This document shows positions 53,710-63,334 of a DNA stretch of 64,000 nt, one piece after another. A program made the position numbers and the translations under genes. Numbering within the stretch: the first letter of the stretch is position 1; each line of letters begins with the position of its first letter. The notes under the pieces are model-generated. The model had not been told where the DNA came from, ran no database searches, and saw only the letters and a program-made list of their open reading frames with translations. The stretch is taken from positions 2,294,001 to 2,358,000 of the forward strand of contig NZ_LR134363.1 in assembly GCF_900637295.1 (NCBI RefSeq). The letters run 5' to 3'. This stretch comes from Actinomyces slackii. GTDB lineage: Bacteria > Actinomycetota > Actinomycetes > Actinomycetales > Actinomycetaceae.

Positions 53710-54617
53710 CGATCCTCCTGCCTGAGACTGCGGACGTAGAACCATGACAGTGCCAGCGGCAGCACCATGGTCAGGGTGGAGGCCGCCGCACCGTTTCCGA
53801 ACTCGAAGACCTTGAAGGTCTCCAGATAGGTGTAGATCGGCAGGGTCGTGGTGGCGTTGACGGGTCCCCCGCTGGTCATGGTGTAGATGAGGTCGAAGAC
53901 CTTGTAGGTGTTGATGACCCCCAGCAGGAGCACCGAGACGATGACCGGGATCATCAGGGGCATGGTGATGGAGGTGAAGCAGCGCCAGCGGCCGGCTCCG
54001 TCGACCTGGGCAGCCTCGTAGAGGCTGTCGTCGATGGTGTGAAGGCCCGACAGGAGCAGGAGCATGTTGAAGGGGATGCCCACCCACAGGTTGGCCACCA
54101 CCACGGCCACCATCGCCGTGGTGGGCCCGGTCAGCCACAGCACCGGGGTCTCGATGATCCCGGCGGAGACAAGCGCGTGGTTGAGCACGCCGTAGTCGGA
54201 GTCGAAGATCCAGCGGAAGACCGTCCCGGTCACCACGGGGGGAAGGATCCAGCCCACCAGCAGCAGGGCGCGGATGACCCCGTTGCCCGGGAAGGGGCGG
54301 CGGAACAGCAGCGCCAGGGCGTAGCCGAGGATGAACTGAAGGCTCAGGCACGAGACGGTGAAGATGGCCGACAGCCGCAGCCCGTTCCAGAAATCGGGGT
54401 CGGTCAGCACATGGCGGTAGTTCGCCATGCTGTTGAAGGAGAACTCCCCCGAGATGAGTCTGGCGCCTCCCGCGTCACTGGCTGAGATCCACAGGTTGTA
54501 GACCAGGGGTGCCAGGAGGAAGACGGTGATGTAGGCGATGGCCGGCGCGGAGAGCACCAGGCCGAGGCGGCGGGTGCGCATGGCCCCCGCCGCCGATGCC
54601 GCGGTTGGCCTGGTCAC
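53706..54617 (-). CDS. sugar ABC transporter permease (MalF-like)
   Basis: Inner-membrane permease of 303 residues, the first of two. It starts VTRPTAASAAGAMRTRRLGL, has an N-terminal membrane segment (LSAPAIAYITVFLLAPLVYN), five more segments and the loop EAAQVDGAGRWRCFTSITMP. The GTG start overlaps the upstream lipoprotein stop (GTGA), indicating coupling; ATG at about 54581 is an alternative. It pairs with the MalG-like permease downstream. Carbohydrate uptake (CUT1) type. Confidence 0.9.
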   Translation of the reverse strand: MTRPTAASAAGAMRTRRLGLVLSAPAIAYITVFLLAPLVYNLWISASDAGGARLISGEFSFNSMANYRHVLTDPDFWNGLRLSAIFTVSCLSLQFILGYALALLFRRPFPGNGVIRALLLVGWILPPVVTGTVFRWIFDSDYGVLNHALVSAGIIETPVLWLTGPTTAMVAVVVANLWVGIPFNMLLLLSGLHTIDDSLYEAAQVDGAGRWRCFTSITMPLMIPVIVSVLLLGVINTYKVFDLIYTMTSGGPVNATTTLPIYTYLETFKVFEFGNGAAASTLTMVLPLALSWFYVRSLRQEDR

Positions 54618-55870
54618 TTGGCGCCGTCCAGCAGCGGGGCGATGGTGGACGCCGCGGTCTTGGCGGCGTCCTGCGGGCTGGCCGCGCCGGTCAGGGCCTG
54701 CTGGATGGACTGCTGGACCGCCTCGGAGACCTTGGCGTAGTCCTTGCCGTAGGCCCGTGCGCGGGCGACCTCCAGCTGCTTCTCGAAGACCTGCATATTG
54801 GCGTCCTTGGCGCCCGAGAGCTTGCCCGCCAGGTCCGGGCGGGCCGAGAGCTGGCCGGAGGCGTCGCAGTAGATCTTGGCGCCCTCGGCGCTGGTGAGGA
54901 AGGCGGCGAACTTCTCCGCGCCCTCGGGGTTCTTGCCCTGGGCCATGACCACGGCGTTCTCCCCGCCGAGCCCGGTGGCCGCGCGCTTGCCGCTGGGCAG
55001 GGGCGCCACCGCCCACTCGAAGTCGACGTCGGAGAGGTTGGCCAGCTCCCAGGGGCCGTTCATCATCATGGCCGCCTTCCCGGCGGCGAACTGGGTGCGG
55101 GCGTCCTCCTGGCTGTAGTTGGTCACGGCCGCGGACATGGCCCCGGAGTCGATGAGGGACTTCAGGTACGTCAGGGCCTCGGCTCCCGAGGTCTCGTAGG
55201 TGTCGAGGTCCCCACCGGTCTGCCAGACGAAGGGCAGGACCTGGAAGGTCCCCTGCTCGTTCTTCACCGCGGAGATGGCCAGGCCCGTGACATCGCCCTG
55301 GGTGGTGGCCTTGGCGACGTCGGTCAGCTCCTCCCAGGTGGTGGGCGCCTTCTTGCCGGCGGCCTCCAGCAGGGTCTTGTTGTAGTAGAGCCCCAGGTTG
55401 TTGGAGTTCAGCGGCAGTCCGTAGGTCTTGCCGTCCATCTGGGTGGAGGTCCAGGGGCCCTCGTGGAACTCGCTGGACTTCTTGCCCTGGGTCTCGGTCA
55501 GATCCTTGAGCAGGCCCAGTGCGGCGAAGTTCTGGTTGTCCACGACGTCGACCACGGCGATGTCCGGGACCTCGCCGCCGACTCCTCCCTGGATGATGGA
55601 GGTGGCCAGGTCGCCGTAGGCGAAGGACTTGCGGGTGATGGTGATGTCGGGGTTGGCCTTGTGGAAGGCCGCCACCACGGCCTCCATGGCGGTGTGGGAG
55701 ACCCCCTGGCCCAGGTAGTCCCACATCTCCACAGCGCCCTTGGCCTGCCCGCCCCCGCTCTGGCCGCCCCCGCAGGCCGTCAGGGAGACAGCCCCGACGG
55801 CGCTCGCGGCACCGGCCAGGGTGATCAGCGCGCTGCGGCGGGTCATGCGGATCGATGATGCTGCACTCAT
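54614..55870 (-). CDS. sugar ABC transporter solute-binding lipoprotein
   Basis: Extracellular sugar-binding protein of 418 residues, CUT1 type. The signal TRRSALITLAGAASAVGAVS ends in the lipobox LTAC, so it is anchored by lipid after the action of Lgt/Lsp/Lnt; the twin arginine might allow Tat export. Mature features KGAVEMWDYLGQGVSHTAME and VVDVVDNQNFAALGLLKDLT are typical of MalE-like proteins. AGGAGAG precedes the ATG. It follows the GH31 gene in the same direction. The likely ligand is an alpha-linked oligosaccharide, from context. Confidence 0.9.
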   Translation of the reverse strand: MSAASSIRMTRRSALITLAGAASAVGAVSLTACGGGQSGGGQAKGAVEMWDYLGQGVSHTAMEAVVAAFHKANPDITITRKSFAYGDLATSIIQGGVGGEVPDIAVVDVVDNQNFAALGLLKDLTETQGKKSSEFHEGPWTSTQMDGKTYGLPLNSNNLGLYYNKTLLEAAGKKAPTTWEELTDVAKATTQGDVTGLAISAVKNEQGTFQVLPFVWQTGGDLDTYETSGAEALTYLKSLIDSGAMSAAVTNYSQEDARTQFAAGKAAMMMNGPWELANLSDVDFEWAVAPLPSGKRAATGLGGENAVVMAQGKNPEGAEKFAAFLTSAEGAKIYCDASGQLSARPDLAGKLSGAKDANMQVFEKQLEVARARAYGKDYAKVSEAVQQSIQQALTGAASPQDAAKTAASTIAPLLDGAK

Positions 55871-55933
55871 GGTGTTCTCTCCTTTGCGAAACGTGTGTGC
55901 ATGCGTGCGTGCGACGCCCCAAGGGGCGAGGTC

Positions 55934-57928
55934 TTAGATCTCCAGCTCCGAGCCCTGGCGGATGAGCACCGGGATGCGCTCCAGGGGCGCCGGGAGGGTG
56001 ATGGTGGTCCCGCCGTCGTAGACGGCGCCGTCGACGGGGTCCCGCCACTGGGCGCCGTCGGGCAGGTAGATCTGGCGCTGACGGGCACCGGGCTCGGTGA
56101 TGGGGCAGACCAGGAGGTCCGGCCCCAGGAGGAACTGGTCCTCGACGCTCCAGCAGCGCGGGTCCTGGGGGAAGTCCACGAGCAGCGCCCGCATGGCGGG
56201 CAGGCCTGTGGCAGAGGCCTGATCCATGACGGAGTCGATGTAGGGGCGCAGGCGCTCGCGCATCCGGATGTGATCGGCGGCGATCCGGTGGGCCTGGGGT
56301 CCGTAGGACCAGATCTCATTGGGGCCGCCGGGGCTGACGGCGCCCACGGCCTCGCGGGGCTCGCGATGGCCGTGGAGTCGGAACAGGGGGCAGAAGGTCC
56401 CGAACTCGAACCAGCGGATGAACAGCTCCTGGTAGTCCGGGTCGGCGGGGTCTCCCCCATGGAAGCCGCCGATGTCCGAGGTCCACCAGGGGATGCCGGC
56501 GATGCCGATGCTCATGCCGGCGGGGATCTGGGCGCGCAGCGCCTGCCAGGTCGGGGCGATGTCCCCCGACCACACGGCGACGCCGTAGCGGGCGGAGCCT
56601 GCCCAGGCCGAGCGGCACAGCAGCACGGTGTGCCGCTCGCCCCTGTCCGTCATGCCCTCCCAGAAGGCGCGGGCGTGCTCGCGCGGATAGGTGTTGGACA
56701 CCGCCAGGCCCTGGCCGGAGTAGAAGCTGAGGTTGCCGGGGTGGCCGGGGCTGAGCTCGGGCTCGCAGGCGTCGAGCCACCACAGCCGCACGCCCAGGTC
56801 GTAGTACCCCTCGACGATGCGCTGCCACAGGTAGGAGCGGGCCGCGGGGTTGGTCGGGTCGTAGAAGCTGACCGGCAGGGGCCGGTCCATGCCCTTGTCC
56901 TTGAACTCCTGGTGGTACTCCACTCCGGCCTCGGTGGCCACGAGCAGGCCCTTGGCGCGCATCTCCTCAACGTTGCGCGAGTGGGGCGAGACCGTGGGCC
57001 ACACCGAGACCATGAGCCTGGTGCCCATGGCCTCGAGCTCGCGGAGCATCCCATCGGGGTCGGGGTACTCCTCGGGGTCGAAGCAGTAGTCGCCCATGGC
57101 GGGCCAGTGGAGGAAGTCGGTGACGATCACCGACAGGGGCAGACCCTCATCGCGGTAGCGGCGGGCCACCTGGAGGATCTCCTCCTGGCTGGTGTAGCGC
57201 AGGCGGGACTGCCAGAACCCCGTGGCCCATTCGGGCAGCTGCGGAGCGTGGCCGACGGCGTCGGCGTAGGAGCCCAGGATGCCGGCCGGGGTCGGGGCCA
57301 GGCAGAGCCAGTAGTCGATCTGCTCGGTGCCGTGGCCGGTCCAGCGGGTGCGGTCCGCGGCGAGCTCGACCCTGCCCACGGCGGGGTTGTTCCACAGCAG
57401 GCCGTAGCCGCGGCTGGACAGGAGGAAGGGGATGCTCACCTCGCCGTTGCGCTGGATGAGGTCGACCACCAGCCCTTTGAGGTCGAGGCGCCCGTGACTG
57501 TGCTGGCCCAGGCCGTAGAGGCGCTCGGAGGGGTCGGAGACGAAGGACTGTCGGATCTGGGAGCCATCGGGGCCCCTGGAGATGGAGCGCGGTCCCGGCC
57601 ACCAGAAGTGCTCCGCGGCCTCGGTCAGAATCTCACGGCCATCGCGCAGGAAGCTGAGCATGAGGCGGGGGTTGCCCGAGCCGGGGTCGAGCACGGCGCG
57701 CACGCTGATGGCCCCCAGGCCGATGGTGGCCTCGGTGCCCTCGGGGAGGGCGTCGAGGGTCATGGCCTCGCGCAGCGGCGGAGTCCCCAGGGCCCCGTGG
57801 TCCTCCTCGGCGATGCGGTGGCGCCCCGCGCGCACCCGGATCGCGTCACGGCCCCAGGACTCGATCCTGATGACATCGTGCCGGTACCGCAGTTCGACGT
57901 GGTGCTCACCCTGGGTGCACTCGATCAT
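55934..57928 (-). CDS. GH31 family alpha-glycosidase
   Basis: Glycoside hydrolase family 31 protein of 664 residues, of the alpha-glucosidase/alpha-xylosidase type. The nucleophile region is RLWWLDACEPELS (family WxD motif) and the acid/base region is VVWSGDIAPTW. It also has the N-terminal beta-domain (YGLGQHSHGRLDLKG) and the family-typical LWNNPAVGR. No signal peptide, so it acts on sugar that has entered the cell. It is the first gene of the sugar ABC operon and diverges from a LacI gene. ATG 57928 is chosen because the frame upstream crosses the promoter. Confidence 0.9.
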   Translation of the reverse strand: MIECTQGEHHVELRYRHDVIRIESWGRDAIRVRAGRHRIAEEDHGALGTPPLREAMTLDALPEGTEATIGLGAISVRAVLDPGSGNPRLMLSFLRDGREILTEAAEHFWWPGPRSISRGPDGSQIRQSFVSDPSERLYGLGQHSHGRLDLKGLVVDLIQRNGEVSIPFLLSSRGYGLLWNNPAVGRVELAADRTRWTGHGTEQIDYWLCLAPTPAGILGSYADAVGHAPQLPEWATGFWQSRLRYTSQEEILQVARRYRDEGLPLSVIVTDFLHWPAMGDYCFDPEEYPDPDGMLRELEAMGTRLMVSVWPTVSPHSRNVEEMRAKGLLVATEAGVEYHQEFKDKGMDRPLPVSFYDPTNPAARSYLWQRIVEGYYDLGVRLWWLDACEPELSPGHPGNLSFYSGQGLAVSNTYPREHARAFWEGMTDRGERHTVLLCRSAWAGSARYGVAVWSGDIAPTWQALRAQIPAGMSIGIAGIPWWTSDIGGFHGGDPADPDYQELFIRWFEFGTFCPLFRLHGHREPREAVGAVSPGGPNEIWSYGPQAHRIAADHIRMRERLRPYIDSVMDQASATGLPAMRALLVDFPQDPRCWSVEDQFLLGPDLLVCPITEPGARQRQIYLPDGAQWRDPVDGAVYDGGTTITLPAPLERIPVLIRQGSELEI

Positions 57929-57985
57929 GGCCTCTTCGCCAGCCTTTCCGTTGTCAGCCGTGAGGACGGTGCATGCGCTCCACTG

Positions 57986-57999
57986 CGCATACGTATGCG
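57986..57999. promoter_or_regulatory. palindromic LacI-type operator
   Basis: CGCATACGTATGCG is a perfect 14-bp palindrome with the central CG typical of LacI-family sites. It lies between the divergent GH31 operon and the LacI regulator gene, 58 bp upstream of the GH31 start codon. Confidence 0.65.
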
Positions 58000-58158
58000 T
58001 CCTGTGCCGCGACTCAAGCGCCGATGCTTGTGCGCGGAATGGACGTAGGCTAGGCAGCATGCACCGCACCTGTCAAGGCGCTGAACAAACCCTGATCAGT
58101 GCCTCTGAGCGGCGTGGTTGGGCTGTGTGAGTCATCCGCACGGGGAGGGAGAACGACG

Positions 58159-59226
58159 ATGGACTCGGGACGCAAGGCCACGAGCCGCGATGTGGCATCC
58201 CTGGCGGGCGTCTCGCAGACCACTGTCTCCTACGTCATGAGCGGGCGCCGCCCGGTCTCCGATCGCACCCGGCAGCGCGTGCTCGAGGCCATGGAGGAGC
58301 TCGGCTACAGTCCCGATGCCAGCGCCCGGGCCCTGCGGTCCCGGCGCGCCCGGGTGATCGGCGCCATGGTCCCCTATCGGGCCGGTGCCGACGCCGCGGC
58401 GCAGCATGAGCTCATCATCGCCCTGGCGCGCCGGGCGCGCATGCACGGCTACGACCTGCTGACCCTGACCACCGATGAGGGCGTGGCCGGCGTGCGGCGG
58501 GTCGTCTCCACCGGGCTGTGCGATGGCCTGCTCATCATGGAGGTGATCGACGACGATCCGCGCGCCCGCGAGGTGACCGCCGCTACGACGCCCGCCGTTT
58601 TCATCGGCCTGCCCGGCCATCCCGGGGCGATCGCCATCGACGCGGACTACGAGGCCGCGGGGCGCCAGGCCGTGGCCGAGCTGGTGGCGCGCGGGCACGG
58701 GCACCTGCACCTGGTTGGCAGCGCCGATGAGTCCGTGCGCGCCCTGGGCTTCCTGCGCCGCTTCGCTCAGGGCGCCTGCCAGCAGGCGCGCAGCGTCGAG
58801 GTGGGCCTGGCCGTGCACTCAGCGCAGCCCGGACTGTCCGGCGCCCTGAGCGCCGTGGCCGCCATGCGCCCCCAGGCGGGCGAGGCGATCATCCTGGGTC
58901 CTCTGATCGACGCCGATGACTGGGCCAACGCCCTGGAGCGCCAGGGCCTGAGGCCCGGCCAGGAGATCTCCCTGCTGGCCTCGGCATGGCGCGGCGCGCA
59001 CGCCCACTCGCCCTACGAGCCGGCGCGTTTCGAGATGGGCAATGAGGCGCTGGCCGAGCAGGCGGTCGACCTGCTCATCGCCCACGTGGAGGACGATGAG
59101 GCCCAGGGGACTGAGCCGATCCTCCTGCCCGTGGCGCTGCAGCGCGGCAACACCCTCATCACCCGGGACTCCCCCGCTGCGAGCCGGCTGGGCTCCCCGC
59201 GGCGCTCTGCCGAGCCCAGCGCCTGA
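58159..59226 (+). CDS. LacI-family regulator of the GH31/ABC operon
   Basis: Transcriptional regulator of 355 residues. The LacI helix-turn-helix is SRDVASLAGVSQTTVSYVMS (about residues 8-27) with the hinge SARALRSRRARV, then a ligand-binding core (VIGAMVPYRAGADAAAQHEL and following). ATG 58159 has GGGAGGGAG upstream. The gene is divergent from GH31 and the palindrome at 57986 lies between them. Its effector is probably the sugar or oligosaccharide handled by the ABC/GH31 genes, by context. Confidence 0.88.
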   Translation: MDSGRKATSRDVASLAGVSQTTVSYVMSGRRPVSDRTRQRVLEAMEELGYSPDASARALRSRRARVIGAMVPYRAGADAAAQHELIIALARRARMHGYDLLTLTTDEGVAGVRRVVSTGLCDGLLIMEVIDDDPRAREVTAATTPAVFIGLPGHPGAIAIDADYEAAGRQAVAELVARGHGHLHLVGSADESVRALGFLRRFAQGACQQARSVEVGLAVHSAQPGLSGALSAVAAMRPQAGEAIILGPLIDADDWANALERQGLRPGQEISLLASAWRGAHAHSPYEPARFEMGNEALAEQAVDLLIAHVEDDEAQGTEPILLPVALQRGNTLITRDSPAASRLGSPRRSAEPSA

Positions 59227-59251
59227 GCCTGGTCCGCCCCACTCGCCCGCC

Positions 59252-59914
59252 TCAGCAGTGCGCCGTGGCCAGCTCGCGCAGCTCGGTGATGGCGGCCAGG
59301 GCGTCGTCGGCCCGATAGACCGCGGAGCCGGCCACGAAGACATCGGCGCCGGCCTCCGCGGCGCGCTCAATGGTCTGGGCGGACACTCCCCCATCGACCT
59401 GGATGCGCAGGTCCAGACCGCCGCGTGACACCAGCCGGCGCGCGCGTTGGATCTTGGGGAGCATGGCCTCGATGAAGGACTGTCCGCCGAAGCCCGGCTC
59501 GACGGTCATGATGAGCAGCATGTCGAGCTCACCCAGCACATCGGCCACGGCCTCCAGGGGCGTGGCCGGGCGCAGGGCGATGCCCGCCCTGGCACCCAGG
59601 CGGTGCAGCTCACCGGCCAGGCGCACCGGAGCGGTGGTGGCCTCGGCGTGAGCGGTGACGGTGTGGCAGCCGGCCTCGGCATAGGCAGGTGCCCAGCGGT
59701 CGGCGTCCTCGATCATGAGATGGGCGTCCACCGGCAGGCCCGTGGCTCCCAGCACCGCCTCGACGACCGGCAGACCCCAGGACAGATTGGGCACGAAGTG
59801 GTTGTCCATGACATCGACGTGCACGCCGTCGGCCGTTGAGATCCGCGCGAGCTCCTCGCCCAACCGAGAGATATCGCAGTTGAGAATGGAGGGGTGGATC
59901 GCTGGAGAGGGCAT
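59252..59914 (-). CDS. rpe: ribulose-phosphate 3-epimerase
   Basis: Pentose-phosphate epimerase of 220 residues, converting ribulose-5-phosphate and xylulose-5-phosphate. The TIM-barrel motifs are clear: [37 protein letters not shown] (metal-binding His/Asp), [25 protein letters not shown] and [23 protein letters not shown] 59914 has AGGAG about 6 bases upstream; the longer frame is not supported. It is convergent with the LacI gene. Cofactor metal is expected to be Zn or Fe. Confidence 0.96.
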   Translation of the reverse strand: MPSPAIHPSILNCDISRLGEELARISTADGVHVDVMDNHFVPNLSWGLPVVEAVLGATGLPVDAHLMIEDADRWAPAYAEAGCHTVTAHAEATTAPVRLAGELHRLGARAGIALRPATPLEAVADVLGELDMLLIMTVEPGFGGQSFIEAMLPKIQRARRLVSRGGLDLRIQVDGGVSAQTIERAAEAGADVFVAGSAVYRADDALAAITELRELATAHC

Positions 59915-60063
59915 GGCGGCTCCTGATGGGTCATGCGCTGCCGCGCGGCAGTCCCCCCATTGTGCCCCTGGGGCGCGCCGGCATGCCCCGGGCGCGCCGG
60001 ATCGAGACGTGATCGCGGAGATCGCGGACCGACTGCGACGACCGGATGGAGGCCGGGCAACGG

Positions 60064-61650
60064 TCAGGAGGTCCGCCGCAGCAGGGCGCAGAACATGGCG
60101 TCCGTGGAATCGGTGTGGGGCCACAGCTGCAGCATCTGGGCCTCGGCCCCGGCCGGGGGCCGAGGAGCGATGCGCGTGGCGGCATCGCCGGCGTGCAGGA
60201 CCTCGACCCCGATGCCGCCGCGCTCGAGCCGACGCAGCGCATCGCGCACCGCCAGACTGGTCTCCAGCACATGGGGCGAGCAGGTCACGTAGGCCACGAC
60301 GCCCCCGACGCGCACGGCCGCCATCGCGCTGGCGAGCAGCTCGCGCTGAAGATCGGCCAGCTCTGCGACATCCGCCTGGCTTCGGCGCCACCGGGCCTCG
60401 GGCCTGCGGCGCAGCGAGCCCAGCCCCGAGCAGGGGGCGTCCACCAGGATCCGGTCATAGTGCCCCGGCTCCTCATGCCCGTAGCGGCGGCCATCATGGC
60501 AGCGCACCTCGGCCACCCCCGAGGCAATGGCCCGCAACGCGCCACGCACCAGATCCGCGCGATGCGGGGCGATCTCATTGGCCACCACGCGGGCGCCGCG
60601 CTGCGCGGCCACGGAGGCCAGGAGCGCCGCCTTGCCCCCGGGGCCGGCGCACATATCCAGCCAGCGCTCATCACGACCCTCAAGGCGCTCCTGGGCGAGC
60701 ATGAGGGCCACGAGCTGGCTGCCCTCGTCCTCGACGGCCGCTCGCGAGTCGCGCACGGCGCCGATGCGACCCGGGTCGCCCCCGCCCAGCAGCACGGACA
60801 CCGGGCTGATGTCGCCCAGCCGGGGCTCGTGCCCGCAGGCCGCCGCGGCCTGGCGCGCCAGGTGCTCGGGGGCGATGAGGCCGGGGCGGGCGCACAGGAC
60901 GACCTGGGGATCCTCATTGTCGGCGGCAAGCAGCGCCCCGAGCTCCTCGTCGGGCCGCCCGTTGGCGATGAGCGCCTGGCGCAGGGCCTTGACGACCCAG
61001 ACCGGGTGGGACTCCACCCAGGCCAGGGCCTGGGTCTCATCCCCCGCGCTCTCGCGCAGTTCGGCGATCCAGGCCTGGAGCGTCCTGCCCGCGATACGGC
61101 GCAGCACGGCGTTGACGAAGGTCGCGGCTCCGCGCCCTGCCGCCGTGGTGGCCAGGTCCACGGTGGCGGACACGGCCGCATGGCTGGGGACGCGCATGCC
61201 CAGCAGCTGGTGGGCGCCCAGGCGCAGCAGGTCCAGGACCACGGCATCGATCCTCTCCAGAGGCCGATCCACGCAGACGGCGATGATGGCGTCATAGCGG
61301 CCCTGGAGCCTGAGGGTGCCATAGGTCAGGGCGGTGGCCAGCGCCGCATCGCGACGCTCCAGGCCGCCGGCGTCCAGCAGTGGGGGAAGGACGAGATTGG
61401 CATAGGCCCCGTCCCTGCTCACCGCTGTCAGGGCGTCCAGGGCCACCTGGCGCGCCGGATCCTTCCCATGTCCAGCCCTGCCGGTGGTCGCCGCGCTCCC
61501 CCGGTCCCGGCCTGCCGGGCTCTTGGAGCGCCGTGCCCGGTCGTCCTGGCGACCGCGCTCCCGGCCCTGGCCGCGACGCTGTGCGCCTGCGTGCCCGCGC
61601 TCGTGGCGGCCGCGCTCCCGGCCCTGGCCCCGCCGCGAAGCCCTCGCCAT
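60064..61650 (-). CDS. rsmB: 16S rRNA m5C967 methyltransferase
   Basis: RNA cytosine-5 methyltransferase (Sun/Fmu type) of 528 residues. After an Arg/Gly-rich N-terminal extension (about residues 1-70) comes a NusB-like domain ([20 protein letters not shown]) and the Rossmann methyltransferase domain: SAM motif [15 protein letters not shown], catalytic [18 protein letters not shown] and the second Cys in [11 protein letters not shown]. The N-terminal extension includes a repeated [10 protein letters not shown]. Its ATG overlaps the fmt stop (ATGA), so the two are translationally coupled. Confidence 0.93.
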   Translation of the reverse strand: MARASRRGQGRERGRHERGHAGAQRRGQGRERGRQDDRARRSKSPAGRDRGSAATTGRAGHGKDPARQVALDALTAVSRDGAYANLVLPPLLDAGGLERRDAALATALTYGTLRLQGRYDAIIAVCVDRPLERIDAVVLDLLRLGAHQLLGMRVPSHAAVSATVDLATTAAGRGAATFVNAVLRRIAGRTLQAWIAELRESAGDETQALAWVESHPVWVVKALRQALIANGRPDEELGALLAADNEDPQVVLCARPGLIAPEHLARQAAAACGHEPRLGDISPVSVLLGGGDPGRIGAVRDSRAAVEDEGSQLVALMLAQERLEGRDERWLDMCAGPGGKAALLASVAAQRGARVVANEIAPHRADLVRGALRAIASGVAEVRCHDGRRYGHEEPGHYDRILVDAPCSGLGSLRRRPEARWRRSQADVAELADLQRELLASAMAAVRVGGVVAYVTCSPHVLETSLAVRDALRRLERGGIGVEVLHAGDAATRIAPRPPAGAEAQMLQLWPHTDSTDAMFCALLRRTS

Positions 61651-62597
61651 CAGCCCCGGCTCCCGCCAGCGGGATCGCCGAGAAGCGCACCGGCGCTGAG
61701 CTGGGCGCCGCGGGCCCAGTCAGCGGCCTCCATCCAGGAGCGTCCCGCGGGGGCGACCCGCCCCAGGCGCACTGCGCAGCCCCCGGTGCCCACGTGAACC
61801 TCGTGCTTGAGCGCCCGGATCAGGCCGGGCAGCAGGTCGGTGATCTCGGGGAGGGGCTCGACCGGCCCCAGTCGCAAGCGCTTGCCCGCCCATGTGGTGT
61901 GGGCTCCAGGGGCGGGGGTCACGCCCCGGATGCGCCGGTCGATGGCCTGGGCGGGATCGCTCCAGCGGACCTGGCCGTCGGCAGCGCTGAGCATGGGGGC
62001 CAGCGTGGCCAGGGAGTCGTCCTGGGGCTCGGGCCTTGCCCCGGCCGCCACCCGGTCCAGGGCGTGGAGAACGAGCTGAGCGCCTGAGGTGGACAGACGG
62101 TCCAGGAGGTCGCCGCTGGTGTCGCGCGAGCCGATGGTCTCGGTCAGCCTGGCCACAACGGGGCCCGTGTCCAGGCCCTCCTCCAGCCTGAAGACGCATG
62201 CCCCGGTGATCTCCTCCCCGGCGATGATGGCCCGCTGCACGGGGGCTGCTCCCCGCCATGCGGGGAGCAGGGAGAAGTGGAGGTTGAGCCAGCCGTGCCC
62301 GGGGACGCTCAGCAGCTCGGCCGGCACCAGTCGCCCATAGGCGACGACGACGGCCGCATCGGCCTGCGCCCGGGTGATCCACTCCCCCACCTGGGGGTCC
62401 TTGAGCGTGTCCGGGGTGCGCACATCGAGTCCCGCCCGCCTGGCGGCGGCAGCCACGGGTGAGGCGCTCAGGCCCCGGCCCCGGCCCCGGCGGGAGTCGG
62501 CCCGGGTCAGGACGCCGACCACCTCGTGCTGGGATTCCATGAGCGCGGTCAGGGTGGGCAGGGCGACCTCTGGGGTCCCGGCGAAGAGAAGGCGCAT
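61650..62597 (-). CDS. fmt: methionyl-tRNA formyltransferase
   Basis: Formyltransferase of 315 residues that formylates the initiator tRNA. It begins LLFAGTPEVALPTL and shows the catalytic region LHFSLLPAWRGAAPVQRAII (Asn/His/Asp site), IMAGEE-type GEEITGACVFRLEEGLDTGP, and a C-terminal tRNA-binding domain. TAGACT lies seven bases before ATG 62597 and no Shine-Dalgarno is visible, so a leaderless mRNA is likely. It overlaps rsmB downstream. The 5' end follows the HAD hydrolase gene with 5 bp between them. Confidence 0.95.
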   Translation of the reverse strand: MRLLFAGTPEVALPTLTALMESQHEVVGVLTRADSRRGRGRGLSASPVAAAARRAGLDVRTPDTLKDPQVGEWITRAQADAAVVVAYGRLVPAELLSVPGHGWLNLHFSLLPAWRGAAPVQRAIIAGEEITGACVFRLEEGLDTGPVVARLTETIGSRDTSGDLLDRLSTSGAQLVLHALDRVAAGARPEPQDDSLATLAPMLSAADGQVRWSDPAQAIDRRIRGVTPAPGAHTTWAGKRLRLGPVEPLPEITDLLPGLIRALKHEVHVGTGGCAVRLGRVAPAGRSWMEAADWARGAQLSAGALLGDPAGGSRG

Positions 62598-62602
62598 GAG
62601 GG

Positions 62603-63334
62603 TCAGTCTACGAGCGGTTCCAGCAGGCCCAGGGATGTCAGCTCGGCCCGCAGACGACCGGCGCCGGTGAACAGATGGGTGCGCAGGCCCAGGGCCTGCG
62701 CCGTGGCGATGTTGGCCGGGGTGTCATCGACGAACAGGGTGCGCTCCGCGCTCAGCCCGTAGCGGGTGATGAGGAGGTCGAAGATCGCGGGATCGGGCTT
62801 GACCAGGTGCTCCCGGCCCGAGACCACCACGCCCTTGAAGCGCGCGAGCTGGGGCACGAGCCCGTCCGCGCCGTCAAAGGTGGGGGCGTCGAAGTTGGTC
62901 AGGCAGTACAGCGGGATGCCGGCGGCGAGCAGATCGTCGATCACGTCGGCGGTTCCGGGGACGGGTCCTGTCAGGGAGTGGGCGAAGTTCCGCCGATAGG
63001 TGCGCAGCAGCTCCGCCCAGTCGGGGCGCTGCGGGTGGCGGGCCATCAGTGCGGCCACCACCTCCTCAAAGGGAGTTCCGGCGTCAGACATGACGTTCCA
63101 CTGGCTGAAGTCCGCCCCGGTGACGAACTCCTCCCACGTCTCCAGGGGGACGCGGCCCGCGATCGCGGCGGTCGCCTCCCAGGTGTAGAGGACGTTGCCG
63201 TAGTCGAGGATGACGGCCTCGATGGGCTGTGATGGCGCGGGCGCCGCGCCGCGGGCCGTGGCGTCGGCCATAGTGCGAGCAGCGCGAGCAGTGCGAGCAG
63301 TACGGGAGGGGTTCGGGTGGCTCATGCTCGTCAT
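62603..63334 (-). CDS. HAD-superfamily hydrolase
   Basis: Phosphatase-like HAD protein of up to 243 residues. Motif I AVILDYGNVLYTW (nucleophile Asp; the usual DxD has Gly in the third position, as in several GNVL-type HADs), a C1-cap helix, motif II LTNFDAP, motif III KPDPAIFDLL and motif IV FVDDTPANIATA are present. ATG 63334 or 63325 is possible; the first 35 residues are low-complexity (Arg/Ala/Thr, from a small repeat). It lies upstream of fmt on the same strand. Substrate unknown. Confidence 0.85.
   Translation of the reverse strand: MTSMSHPNPSRTARTARAARTMADATARGAAPAPSQPIEAVILDYGNVLYTWEATAAIAGRVPLETWEEFVTGADFSQWNVMSDAGTPFEEVVAALMARHPQRPDWAELLRTYRRNFAHSLTGPVPGTADVIDDLLAAGIPLYCLTNFDAPTFDGADGLVPQLARFKGVVVSGREHLVKPDPAIFDLLITRYGLSAERTLFVDDTPANIATAQALGLRTHLFTGAGRLRAELTSLGLLEPLVD

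Noticed and set aside
55890-55915. TGCG-rich run between the GH31 and binding-protein genes
   Set aside because: Resembles half-sites of the 57986 palindrome, but no symmetric element can be defined.
53706-56048. Long frame extending the MalF-like permease back through the binding-protein gene
   Set aside because: The extension is a shadow of the lipoprotein gene; the GTG at 54617 gives a normal-length permease and a GTGA overlap.
63270-63300. Three 9-bp GCGAGCAG-like repeats in the HAD gene
   Set aside because: Short, in-frame and within a low-complexity N-terminus; not distinctive enough for a repeat call.
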